Under the pieces are notes generated by a model, which was given only the letters and a program-made list of their open reading frames with translations, did not search any database and was not told the DNA's origin. Below are positions 8,052-15,784 of a stretch of DNA of 64,000 nucleotides, one piece after another (the stretch's first letter is position 1; the number at the start of each line of letters is the position of its first letter). The position numbers and the translations under genes are program-made. Origin of the DNA: JADJGC01 sp964576925 (GTDB taxonomy: Bacteria > Zixibacteria > MSB-5A5 > CAIYYT01). Location of the stretch: NCBI GenBank assembly GCA_964576925.1, contig CAZNWJ010000009.1, positions 1 through 64,000 of the forward strand. Reading direction: 5' to 3'.

Positions 8052-8942
8052 CTACTCCATCTGGTTGAACGCCCAGTCAAAGAGCTTCTGCGCTTGATTG
8101 AAGCGCTGGCCGTTGGAGTGCGCCCCTAGCACGACGGCGGTCAGGTCGTGGCCGTGACGGTCGGTCGCCTTGGCGGCGAAACACCAGCCGGCTTCGTCGA
8201 TATAACCCGTCTTGCCCCCTTCGACTTCGTAGCGGCCGTGTAACAGCCGATTGGTATTCCCGAACACATACTGGCGACGCTTGTTGACCGAGGAGAACGA
8301 ATACTGCTTCTCCTGGAGAATCCGGGATATCGTCTCGTTATTGGCAGCGGCGTTGAGCAGGCGCGCGACGTCTTCGGCGTTGGCGACATTCTGTTCCGAC
8401 AATCCGGTCGGCTCCTCGACGTGAACCGACAGCAGCCCCAATTCGCGAGCTTTTGCGTTCATGGCATTCACGAAGCTGTCGGGGGAGACATCCGTGGCGC
8501 GAGCGAGTGCCCGTGTCGCGCGATTGTCTGAACCCATCAGACTGGCGTGAATCAGGTCTCTCACCCGGTAGACATGCCCCGCCCGTAGGACGGAGCGGCT
8601 CGAGTTTTCGACGTCGGATTTGATCATCTCTATTTCCTTGTCCCAGTCGACGTCGAATTCGAGGAATGTCAAGGCCGTGAGAAGTTTGGTAATGCTGGCG
8701 ATCGGGCGAACGATGTGTTCATCCTTGCCGTAGAGCTTCACGCTGTTGTAGTTGTCGAATAGACAGGCTGATTCGCAGTTCAACCGCGGCGCCGGTCGGT
8801 CAAATTCAATCTCCGGTGGAGGCGGCGGACCGACGATTCCTGCGGTGATGGCCAGGTTAGCTGGAGATACAAGCGCCAAGGCCCAGGTTACGAACACGGC
8901 GCTCGCAAAGATCAGAATTCGTCGCAGCGCTTTACGAAACAT
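8052..8942 (-). CDS. dacA: D-alanyl-D-alanine carboxypeptidase (peptidase S11)
   Basis: A 296-residue penicillin-binding-protein-type enzyme that trims the terminal D-Ala from peptidoglycan pentapeptides in the periplasm. All three active-site motifs are present: S83-x-x-K86 (SITK), S138-D-N140 and K244-T-G246. A hydrophobic N-terminal segment (residues ~8-35) acts as signal or anchor. It lacks the C-terminal beta domain and amphipathic anchor of E. coli PBP5, so it is a minimal catalytic form. Start ATG 8942 has GGAG at 7 bases; it overlaps the preceding DUF72 gene by 11 bp, indicating translational coupling. Confidence 0.9.
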   Translation of the reverse strand: MFRKALRRILIFASAVFVTWALALVSPANLAITAGIVGPPPPPEIEFDRPAPRLNCESACLFDNYNSVKLYGKDEHIVRPIASITKLLTALTFLEFDVDWDKEIEMIKSDVENSSRSVLRAGHVYRVRDLIHASLMGSDNRATRALARATDVSPDSFVNAMNAKARELGLLSVHVEEPTGLSEQNVANAEDVARLLNAAANNETISRILQEKQYSFSSVNKRRQYVFGNTNRLLHGRYEVEGGKTGYIDEAGWCFAAKATDRHGHDLTAVVLGAHSNGQRFNQAQKLFDWAFNQME

Positions 8943-9711
8943 CAAGCATCTCCATCAACTGCCTGGCGTTGGTTACCGCCTGCCCCTCGTGGCAATTGTT
9001 AAAAAAGACATAAACTGTCTTGGTCTGTTGCCGCAGCGTTTCTATCTTATTAACCCATTCCCGCAGTTCAGGTTCGCTATAGAGATAGTCATAGCGATCA
9101 GACCCTTCGCCGCTATACCATTTATCGGCATTTCGGCCATGAAACCTGACATACCCAACCGGAAGGGTTGCAACCGCGACCGGGGGCACCATTCGCTCCA
9201 ACTGCGGCTCATCTACCGAGACATAGCCAATCGAGAGTGAACGTAGCAGATCAAAGATCTCCTCGCGGATCCAGCTCCCATGCCGAAACTCCACAAACAG
9301 ATTATAATCGATTAAAAGCTCCCGGCAAGCCTTAAGATGCTCGACATTTTCCGGCGTGCGCTGGAACGACCAAGGGAACTGGGCGAGTATTCCCTGCAGA
9401 CGACCGGCTTCTCGCACAGGCTCGACGGCATTCTTGAATACCGGCGTTAATTCTTTGGCCTGCAATCGCTTATGAGTCAACGATTCGTGTGCTTTGATCA
9501 TGAAGTCGAAACCGGGCTTCGTTCGCTTGATCATGCTCTCGAAAGTGCGCGACGGTGGAATGCGGTAATAGGTGGCGTTGATTTCTACGGTGTCGAACTG
9601 CAGAGCGTAGTAGTCGAGCCATTTCGTCTTTGGCAGTCCGGGTGGATAGAAGACGGTCTGCCAATCGGCGAAGGAATACCCCGATGTTCCGATACGAATA
9701 TCGCCTTTCAC
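8932..9711 (-). CDS. DUF72 family protein (YecE-like TIM barrel)
   Basis: A 259-residue protein matching the DUF72/YecE family: opening motif IRIGTSGYSFADW, then FDTVEINATYYRIP, LAQFPWSF, FVEFRHGSW, VSVDEPQL, YVRFHGRN and the final YVFFNNCHEGQAVTNA. The biochemical function is unknown; the fold is a TIM barrel. It starts with GTG (9711), preceded by AAAGGA, and its start overlaps the stop of the zinc-ribbon gene by 2 bp (GTGA). Its stop overlaps dacA. It sits inside a tightly packed minus-strand run. Confidence 0.9.
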   Translation of the reverse strand: MKGDIRIGTSGYSFADWQTVFYPPGLPKTKWLDYYALQFDTVEINATYYRIPPSRTFESMIKRTKPGFDFMIKAHESLTHKRLQAKELTPVFKNAVEPVREAGRLQGILAQFPWSFQRTPENVEHLKACRELLIDYNLFVEFRHGSWIREEIFDLLRSLSIGYVSVDEPQLERMVPPVAVATLPVGYVRFHGRNADKWYSGEGSDRYDYLYSEPELREWVNKIETLRQQTKTVYVFFNNCHEGQAVTNARQLMEMLDVS

Positions 9712-9836
9712 GATTTAGATTCCTTTTTTGGCTGCTGAAACCGTGCCCGCCCGCATTTGGGACAAATCCACTTGCGCTGCTTGTGAAATGACCGCTTTTC
9801 TTCGCGCATCTGAACCTTGCACTTTCGGCACGTCAT
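9708..9836 (-). CDS. 42-residue zinc-ribbon protein
   Basis: A very short gene that joins its neighbours by overlaps at both ends: its ATG overlaps the stop of the upstream membrane protein (ATGA), and its stop overlaps the GTG of the DUF72 gene (GTGA). The protein has two CxxC knuckles, C3-R-K-C6 and C25-P-K-C28, separated by a basic stretch, and ends in a Lys/Ser-rich tail. This is a classic single zinc ribbon. The double overlap argues that it is translated. Function unknown; nucleic-acid or protein binding are both possible. Confidence 0.72.
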   Translation of the reverse strand: MTCRKCKVQMREEKRSFHKQRKWICPKCGRARFQQPKKESKS

Positions 9837-10450
9837 AACAGACCGAGAAAGTCTCCCAGCAAGAACTCGATCCGGCCGACCAGGAGTGTGATTCGCGAGG
9901 TGACGGTATAGCCAAAGGTCGCGCCGAAAAAGACCATCAGGAAGTATACGCCAATTTGGCTGGTCCAACCGACAATCCCCTTGTCCTTCCTCGTGTAGAA
10001 GAAGTAGACCAGCACCGACACGCAACCAATCAGGCCAATCAGCGCTTCGGTCAGTCCGAGCCATTCGATTTTTTGCGCGGCAAACGGCGCTACAGTGGCC
10101 GACATCTGCTTGAGAATGCGCGCGTCGAGCATGGCAGGAATCGAGAGTCCGGCGCCCGCACCGATCACCAGAGCAATTACGGGCTTGCTCCAGCCCACCC
10201 ACGATGACTTCAGACGCAAGAGCATCAACAGGCCCATGGCAAAGGGGATCAATGCCAACAGATCGCCGTGCTCAAACAGCGGCAGGAGCAGTTTCGGTGT
10301 CAGGACTGACTCCCAGAGCAGTACCACCGTGAATCCGACTGACAGGCCGATCAAGATGTGCTCGGCCGCCCGATAGAGCGGGTTGTCGCGATAGAGAAAC
10401 GAGAAGATTGCCAGTGTCGCAACGGCCGCGGTTAATGTCGCCCAGTCCAT
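9833..10450 (-). CDS. Polytopic membrane protein of a four-gene unknown cluster (gene 4)
   Basis: A 205-residue protein with about six predicted membrane segments. The first begins near the N-terminus (WATLTAAVATLAIFSFL), followed by the polar motif YRDNPLYRAAEHILIGLSVG. That motif looks like a conserved functional loop because charged residues sit at the membrane edge. GAAGG lies 7 bases before the ATG. It starts 2 bp after the stop of the preceding cluster gene and shares an ATGA overlap with the zinc-ribbon gene. I do not recognise a named family. Confidence 0.78.
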   Translation of the reverse strand: MDWATLTAAVATLAIFSFLYRDNPLYRAAEHILIGLSVGFTVVLLWESVLTPKLLLPLFEHGDLLALIPFAMGLLMLLRLKSSWVGWSKPVIALVIGAGAGLSIPAMLDARILKQMSATVAPFAAQKIEWLGLTEALIGLIGCVSVLVYFFYTRKDKGIVGWTSQIGVYFLMVFFGATFGYTVTSRITLLVGRIEFLLGDFLGLL

Positions 10451-10452
10451 GT

Positions 10453-11268
10453 TTAGACCTTCTTCTCCGCATCGCCTCGTCTGCGAACGCGATCCGCAAC
10501 GTTGCCGGCGATGATGATCAGCACGATCACGACCTGCGCTACCGATTGCGCCAGCAACCCGCGCGCACCCGCTGCGGGGCTGTGCAAGAGCGTTTCATAT
10601 TCTGCGGCGCCTTTAAGTCCCGAAGCCATGGCGACAATCTGCCCGGACGATAGGTACGGATAGAACGAGGTTGCCATCGTAGCGGTCAGCATCGTGAGAA
10701 ACTTGATCTGGTACGGCGTCACGGCGTGTTCGACCCAGTAGGTGGGCATGCTGCCGTCGGCAATCGACACGACGAGTGAAATGTCTGCATAGCTGTGCGT
10801 GCTCTGCAACAGCGGCAACTCGCTCGCTGGCGTTCCGTAGTAGTCCAGCGGAAATTCGCGCGCGATTGAGTCGGCAAGCGCCAGGATTGCCGAGCGGAAT
10901 TGCGGGCGAAATCCCAGGAAGGCATAGTCGATCCCGTAGCGTTTCCCAAATTCGGCACCGGCATCCTGCAGCAGCTGCGCGCCCAGAGCGGTGCCTTCGG
11001 CGAAAAGTGACAGCGCGAGTATGCGGATGTTTCGTTGGAAGGCGTGACGTACGAGGGCATCAGCTAGCGGTCGAACCTCAGCGAAGGAAGACGCCTCAAA
11101 ATCGAAGGAGACGAGAATTGTCGAGCCTGCCGGGAGTGAATCTACAACCTCGAAAAAACGCCGCGTTTCGGCGCTGGGGGGACTGGGGCTGTGCAATTGC
11201 AGCAGCACCGGCGCCACCACGGCGACGGCGACGACGAGGAAGACGATTTGACGCGCGGTGAGTTTCAT
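10453..11268 (-). CDS. Bitopic membrane protein of the four-gene unknown cluster (gene 3)
   Basis: A 271-residue protein with an N-terminal membrane segment (IVFLVVAVAVVAPVLLQL), a soluble domain of roughly 190 residues and a second membrane segment near the C-terminus (VAQVVIVLIIIAGNVADRVRRR). The soluble part contains GSTILVSFDFEASSFAEVRPLADALVRHAF and looks like an alpha/beta Rossmann-type fold facing one side of the membrane. GAGGA lies 7 bases before ATG. The architecture (membrane, alpha/beta domain, membrane) is the same as gene 1 of the cluster (11887-12717). Confidence 0.78.
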   Translation of the reverse strand: MKLTARQIVFLVVAVAVVAPVLLQLHSPSPPSAETRRFFEVVDSLPAGSTILVSFDFEASSFAEVRPLADALVRHAFQRNIRILALSLFAEGTALGAQLLQDAGAEFGKRYGIDYAFLGFRPQFRSAILALADSIAREFPLDYYGTPASELPLLQSTHSYADISLVVSIADGSMPTYWVEHAVTPYQIKFLTMLTATMATSFYPYLSSGQIVAMASGLKGAAEYETLLHSPAAGARGLLAQSVAQVVIVLIIIAGNVADRVRRRGDAEKKV

Positions 11269-11278
11269 AGCTTCATCC

Positions 11279-11890
11279 TCAGTTGTAGCTTCGTTCGATT
11301 CCCAGAATCACGCGCAGCGCCGTCGCCACCGAACCGAGACCGACTCCGATCAGCAGCCCGCGTTTGGCGGCGGTAGATGGATTGTTGAAGATCCAGGTCG
11401 CCGCATCCGGCAAATGGCGTGAGACCATTTCACCCAGAGCGTTTCGACCCAGTAGGACGATGATGGCTGCCGCGGCGAGGACGAAGGCCGGACGAGAGCG
11501 GATACGAAATCCGCGATAAGCCGCCGATGCGACGAAAAATGCCAACAAGGAGAATGTCGTCGCTTGCATAGGTGCCTGCAGATTATTGAACGCCCACTCA
11601 TAAGGGCTGCCGACTCCGGTCCCGAAAATCGCCGCGGCGACGATCATAAACATCAGAGAGGCGATGGTCAGTCCGGAATAGATCCCAGTTCCGGCGCTCG
11701 TCCGCAGTTTCAGCGCGTGGTGGTTGAGAACGCTGATACCGCCCACCAGCATTGTAGCGGCGAAGACAATCTGGTAGTAGTCGAGGAGCGTGCGATAGAT
11801 CGCCGTCGTCGTGGATGTCTGTACGAAGTACTGAACCACCATAAACAGGCCGACGACAGTGGCGACGATTGCGCCGATACGGGCAGTCAT
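11279..11890 (-). CDS. Polytopic membrane protein of the four-gene unknown cluster (gene 2)
   Basis: A 203-residue protein with about five or six hydrophobic segments, including IGAIVATVVGLFMVVQYFV and IVFAATMLVGGISVLNHHAL. Gly- and Asn-containing loops such as GSPYEWAFNNLQAPMQATTFSLLAF resemble re-entrant or pore-lining elements more than a generic anchor, but that is impression only. The ATG overlaps the stop of gene 1 by 4 bp (ATGA), so the pair is translationally coupled. No family recognised. Confidence 0.78.
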   Translation of the reverse strand: MTARIGAIVATVVGLFMVVQYFVQTSTTTAIYRTLLDYYQIVFAATMLVGGISVLNHHALKLRTSAGTGIYSGLTIASLMFMIVAAAIFGTGVGSPYEWAFNNLQAPMQATTFSLLAFFVASAAYRGFRIRSRPAFVLAAAAIIVLLGRNALGEMVSRHLPDAATWIFNNPSTAAKRGLLIGVGLGSVATALRVILGIERSYN

Positions 11891-12717
11891 GGCAGCAGGC
11901 TCCGGTGAAGATTGAGGCCGAGCAGGGCCAGGACCGGCAGGATGATCAGCAGTGCGACGATCACGACGCGGATTGCATCCTGAGCAACCATCGAGGAGCG
12001 CACGCGTTGATCGGCCGCCAGGTACGCCGACGCCGTGAAGAGTTCTTCTCCGAGCAGCGTGTAGTCGCAGGCGACGATAAAGAACGAGAGCTGAATCGTC
12101 GAATCGGTGCCCGCGATCTGCATCGCTCCGCTCATGTTCCCGGTTTCCGCCAGGATCAAGGCTTCGCCCTCGAAGCTCCCCAGGAGAAACATGGCTCCCG
12201 GACGCTCGCGCGCGACGATGCCATCGACGCCGGCGGCGTAACCGAATTGTGACGGAGAAACGAAGACGACGTCTTCATCCCGGTACAAATCGGCATGTCC
12301 CTGTTCGGCGTAGGCGGTCTTGATGATCTCGCGTGCGGCTTCGGCGATCACCGGATCGTGGGTCGGAAAGATCAATCTCGTGCCATAGCCGGCGGCTTTC
12401 TCGGCAACCGGTCGAAGCAGATTCAAGGCGGCGATAGTGGTGGCGCGCTGAATATCTCCGCCCCACCCGGTGGTAAAGAGAATCGGTCGGCCCTGCTCGG
12501 TCGAGCGCCCCAGCGCCTCATCGATTGCCTTGAGCCCCGGAATCAGCCTCAGTTCGCGCTTGAACCGGGACGCAAACATCGAGAATCCGACAACCGCAGC
12601 CGCAATTGCCAACACCCAAACGAGAAGAATCAACGAAGACTGAGCCACCACAATGCTCGCAAATACCGGTGACAATCCGGCAGGTCCGCGGGAATCGATC
12701 CGCTGCCCGCCGCTCAC
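11887..12717 (-). CDS. Membrane protein with alpha/beta domain, possibly DUF6754-type (gene 1 of unknown cluster)
   Basis: A 276-residue protein with a membrane segment at residues ~22-50, a soluble alpha/beta domain (~65-235) and a C-terminal membrane segment. Notable motifs are FTTGWGGDIQRATTIAALNLL, RLIFPTHDPVIAEAARE, DVVFVSPSQFGYAAGVDGI, and LILAETGNMSGAMQIAGTDSTIQL. From memory these resemble proteins annotated DUF6754 in Chloroflexi and other candidate phyla; I could not verify this. The GTG start at 12717 has only a weak SD. It heads the minus-strand run and is divergent from the ABC transporter. Confidence 0.72.
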   Translation of the reverse strand: MSGGQRIDSRGPAGLSPVFASIVVAQSSLILLVWVLAIAAAVVGFSMFASRFKRELRLIPGLKAIDEALGRSTEQGRPILFTTGWGGDIQRATTIAALNLLRPVAEKAAGYGTRLIFPTHDPVIAEAAREIIKTAYAEQGHADLYRDEDVVFVSPSQFGYAAGVDGIVARERPGAMFLLGSFEGEALILAETGNMSGAMQIAGTDSTIQLSFFIVACDYTLLGEELFTASAYLAADQRVRSSMVAQDAIRVVIVALLIILPVLALLGLNLHRSLLP

Positions 12718-12852
12718 CTGATTAGAATGTTCTTATCACAAGCCAAAAGCCTCTTTGATGGTGCCATTGTCGAGGGAGCCGGTCAACTAAAACTTGCCTG
12801 CCGGCTGAGTGTTTTGGTTGATTTTGCGACTCTCTCTTCGTTCGATTCGACT

Positions 12853-14091
12853 ATGCGAAACTCCTTCCTGTTCATTACGGTCTTCTTGATCGCCCTGTTG
12901 TTGAGCTGTTCTCCCGGCGCGGAACAATCGAATTCACTCACCTGGTGGCAATTCTGGACCAGCCCGGAAATTCGGCCGCTGATCGCAGAAATGGCTGCCG
13001 ATTTCGAGACGCAATCGGGTACCACAGTGGAATTGGGAGACTTGACCTGGTCGGATGGTCACGAGAAGATTGCGATTGGATTGGCGGCCGGCAACGGCCC
13101 TGATGTCGTCGAACTCGGCTCCGACTGGATCGCGGAATTCGCTGATGGCGGCAGGCTGCTCGATTTAAGCGAATTGCTCGGCGGGCTGCGCGACAGCCTG
13201 ACGATGTGGGATCCGGCTATTTATCGCGGCAAAGTCTATGCGATACCGTGGATGTTGGGGACGCGTGTGCTTTTTTGTAACCGCTCCCTGCTCACCGCTG
13301 CAGGCTACCCTGATGACGCTGTTCCGCGGACCTGGCCGGAGCTTCTTGAGATGTCGCAGAAGATTGACGCGCTCGGAGAAGACGTCTTTGGCTTTGGCAG
13401 CAACTCCGCCGAGCGTCACCGACTCTACAAGAAATTCCTCCCCTTCTTCTGGAGCGCCGGCGGAGAGGTATTCAATTTGGCTGGGAACGAGACGCAGTTC
13501 AATACCGAACCCGGCAGACGCAGTCTGGGGTTCTATCTCCAGCTGTCTGACGCAGGCTTGATCGAGACGCAAGCGCGCATCGAGGAATATTTCGTGGCCG
13601 GGAAAGTCGGGTTTGTCATATCCGGCGAGTGGCTGGCGCGGCGTTTGCGTGAGAAAGCACCGGCGTTTGCCTACTTTGCGACGACAATGCCGGTGGATAC
13701 CGCGACCGGTATCGGCGTTTCCTTTGTGGGCGGCGAATACCTGGCAGTCAACGCCACCACTGCAAATCCCGAAGCCGCGACCGCCCTTTTGCGACACCTG
13801 GTGCAACCGGAAAATGACGAGCGTTTCACGCGCAGCACCGGCAGCTACAACCCGGTTAATCGCTACACCGAATTCCGGTTTGATCCGGCGATGTTTCCCG
13901 AAGCGGCGGCTTTCCAGGGGCAGATCCGGCTGGCGCGTTCAACGCCGGTGCATCCGCACTGGGTCGCGGTCGAGGAAGTTCTTGAGCGCGGTCTCGAGCA
14001 GGCGATCTACAAGAAGGCGAGCGTCGCCGATGCTCTTGCCGGCATCGACAGCGAGTGCGCCGAAATTCTCCTGCGTGGCCATGTCCGGTAG
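12853..14091 (+). CDS. ABC transporter sugar-type solute-binding lipoprotein
   Basis: A 412-residue extracellular solute-binding protein of family 1 (maltose/UgpB-like). I start at ATG 12853, which opens a lipoprotein signal peptide with lipobox L16-L-S-C19; the longer frame upstream has no signal. The body has the typical SBP motifs LTWWQFWTSPE near the N-terminus, AAGNGPDVVELGSDW, and YAIPWMLGTRVLFCNRSLL. The mature Cys19 would be lipidated and the protein held at the membrane or periplasm beside its permeases. It overlaps the first permease gene by 11 bp. The substrate is probably a di- or oligosaccharide or glycerol phosphate; the sequence does not decide. Confidence 0.9.
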   Translation: MRNSFLFITVFLIALLLSCSPGAEQSNSLTWWQFWTSPEIRPLIAEMAADFETQSGTTVELGDLTWSDGHEKIAIGLAAGNGPDVVELGSDWIAEFADGGRLLDLSELLGGLRDSLTMWDPAIYRGKVYAIPWMLGTRVLFCNRSLLTAAGYPDDAVPRTWPELLEMSQKIDALGEDVFGFGSNSAERHRLYKKFLPFFWSAGGEVFNLAGNETQFNTEPGRRSLGFYLQLSDAGLIETQARIEEYFVAGKVGFVISGEWLARRLREKAPAFAYFATTMPVDTATGIGVSFVGGEYLAVNATTANPEAATALLRHLVQPENDERFTRSTGSYNPVNRYTEFRFDPAMFPEAAAFQGQIRLARSTPVHPHWVAVEEVLERGLEQAIYKKASVADALAGIDSECAEILLRGHVR

Positions 14092-14959
14092 CTCGCGCCA
14101 GTTTCGCCGCACCGATTTGCTGTTCCTCTCCCCCTGGGTGCTGACGCTTCTGCTGTTCTGGCTGTTTCCCATCATCGCTTCACTGCTCGTGTCGTTGACC
14201 GACTACCAGTTGCTATCAGGGCGCTATACGTTTGTCGGTCTTGACAATTTCGGCCGGCTTTTCGGCGATTTGGATTTTCTGCGGTCGCTGGCCAACACGG
14301 CGATTTTCACAATCGGGACATTGCCCTTCACCACAGCCCTGGCGATTCTGCTGGCGATGTTCGTCAACTCCGGCCTGCCGGCGCGACGCTTCTTTCAATC
14401 GATCTATTTCTTTCCTTCGGTTGTTTCATTGGTCGTGGTCGCCCTGATCTTCTCGTCGCTGTATGCGCGCGGAGGATACGTCCAGATGCTCGCCGGCATG
14501 ATCGGTCTGGAAACGCCGGCCAATGGATTGCTGTTCTCGCAGGCGACTGCCCTGCCCTCGATTATGGCGATGGACATTTGGATGTCTACCGGCTACTACA
14601 TGCTGCTGTTTCTGGCGGCACTGCAGTCGATTCCGAACGAGCTCTACGACGCGGCCTCGCTTGAAGGAGCCTCGTGGTGGCAGCGATTTCGCGCCGTCAC
14701 GTTGCCGCATCTCAAACCGATGCTGCTCTTTGTCGTCGTGCTCAACACGATCAAGTCGTTTCAGATCTTTGTCGAAGTGTTCGTCATGACCAAAGGCGGG
14801 CCGCTTAATTCAACGACGACGATCGTGTACTTCGTTTACGAGGAAGGCCTGCACAAATTCAACATCGGCTATGGCGCCGCGGCCGCCAATATCCTGTTTG
14901 CCATTATTGCCCTGATTGCCTGGTTTGAACTTAAACTCATCCGCGAGAGGACGGCCTGA
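14081..14959 (+). CDS. ABC transporter permease, MalF/UgpA type
   Basis: A 292-residue inner-membrane permease with six hydrophobic segments. The cytoplasmic EAA loop is seen as EGASWWQRFRAVTLPHLKP, which docks on the ATPase. The start ATG 14081 lies inside the 3' end of the binding-protein gene (11-bp overlap); the upstream extension in this frame is only the shadow of that gene. With the following permease it forms the heterodimeric channel of a carbohydrate uptake-1 (CUT1) importer. No ATPase gene is present nearby, so a shared MsmK/UgpC-type ATPase encoded elsewhere is expected. Confidence 0.9.
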   Translation: MSGSSRQFRRTDLLFLSPWVLTLLLFWLFPIIASLLVSLTDYQLLSGRYTFVGLDNFGRLFGDLDFLRSLANTAIFTIGTLPFTTALAILLAMFVNSGLPARRFFQSIYFFPSVVSLVVVALIFSSLYARGGYVQMLAGMIGLETPANGLLFSQATALPSIMAMDIWMSTGYYMLLFLAALQSIPNELYDAASLEGASWWQRFRAVTLPHLKPMLLFVVVLNTIKSFQIFVEVFVMTKGGPLNSTTTIVYFVYEEGLHKFNIGYGAAAANILFAIIALIAWFELKLIRERTA

Positions 14960-14962
14960 TCG

Positions 14963-15781
14963 ATGGCAGCACGTAAGATACGGCTGACTCGGCTTGTCGT
15001 CGCCCTTTTCGTTGCCGCCGTGTTCCTGGCTCCCTTTGTCTACCTCGTCATCGGGTCGCTGGCGGCGAATTTCACGTTAGCGGGGACGCTAGACTTTTCG
15101 ACGCTCCGGTTCACACTCGCCAATTACGCTTATCTGTTTTCGCAGTCGCAGCTTTACATCCCGCTACTCAATTCTTTGCTGGTGGCCGGAATCGTCACGC
15201 TCGGCAACTTGCTCTTTTGCACCCTGTGCGGCTACGTGCTTGCCCGGCGCGATTTTCGCTGGAAGAAACTCGTGATGCTGTCGGTCATTCTGGTGCTGAT
15301 GATCCCCGCCCACGTTGTGATCATCCCGATGTACCTGCTGGCCAACTGGCTGGGAATCTTCGACAGCTACCTGGCGCTGATTCTTCCTTTTCTCGTCATG
15401 CCCCTCGGCGTCTTCATGATGCGTCAGTATATCTCGGCGATACCGGCCGACATGGAAGAAGCAGCCCGCATCGAGGGCGCCGGCGAGTGGACGATTATCT
15501 GGCGCGTAGTCATGCCGCTGTGCAAGCCGGCGCTGGCTGTGTTGGGCGTGCAGGTGTTCCTGGTCAATTGGAATTCGTTTATCTACCCCTTCGTTCTCAC
15601 TTCGTCAGAGTCGATGCGGACACTCCCGGTTGCCCTGGCCTTGTTGCAGGGCTACCAGAGCATTGACATCCCGCAATTGTTTGCCGCCGCCACGATCTCG
15701 GCGCTACCGACAATGCTGCTCTTTGTGGTCTTCTCCAAGCGGATCACCGAGGGAATCATCGCCGGCGCTCTCAAAGGCTAA
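14963..15781 (+). CDS. ABC transporter permease, MalG/UgpE type
   Basis: A 272-residue second permease of the CUT1 importer, starting 3 bp after the first permease stops. It has six hydrophobic segments and an EAA motif, EAARIEGAGEWTIIWRVVMP, in the usual place about 90 residues from the C-terminus. The family ending is SKRITEGIIAGALKG, typical of MalG/UgpE proteins. It is convergent with the amidase gene, with only 3 bp between the two stop codons. Confidence 0.92.
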   Translation: MAARKIRLTRLVVALFVAAVFLAPFVYLVIGSLAANFTLAGTLDFSTLRFTLANYAYLFSQSQLYIPLLNSLLVAGIVTLGNLLFCTLCGYVLARRDFRWKKLVMLSVILVLMIPAHVVIIPMYLLANWLGIFDSYLALILPFLVMPLGVFMMRQYISAIPADMEEAARIEGAGEWTIIWRVVMPLCKPALAVLGVQVFLVNWNSFIYPFVLTSSESMRTLPVALALLQGYQSIDIPQLFAAATISALPTMLLFVVFSKRITEGIIAGALKG

Positions 15782-15784
15782 GCG

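Noticed and set aside
13613..14080. N-terminal extension of the first ABC permease
   Set aside because: This part is the second frame of the binding-protein gene; permease homology begins at ATG 14081.
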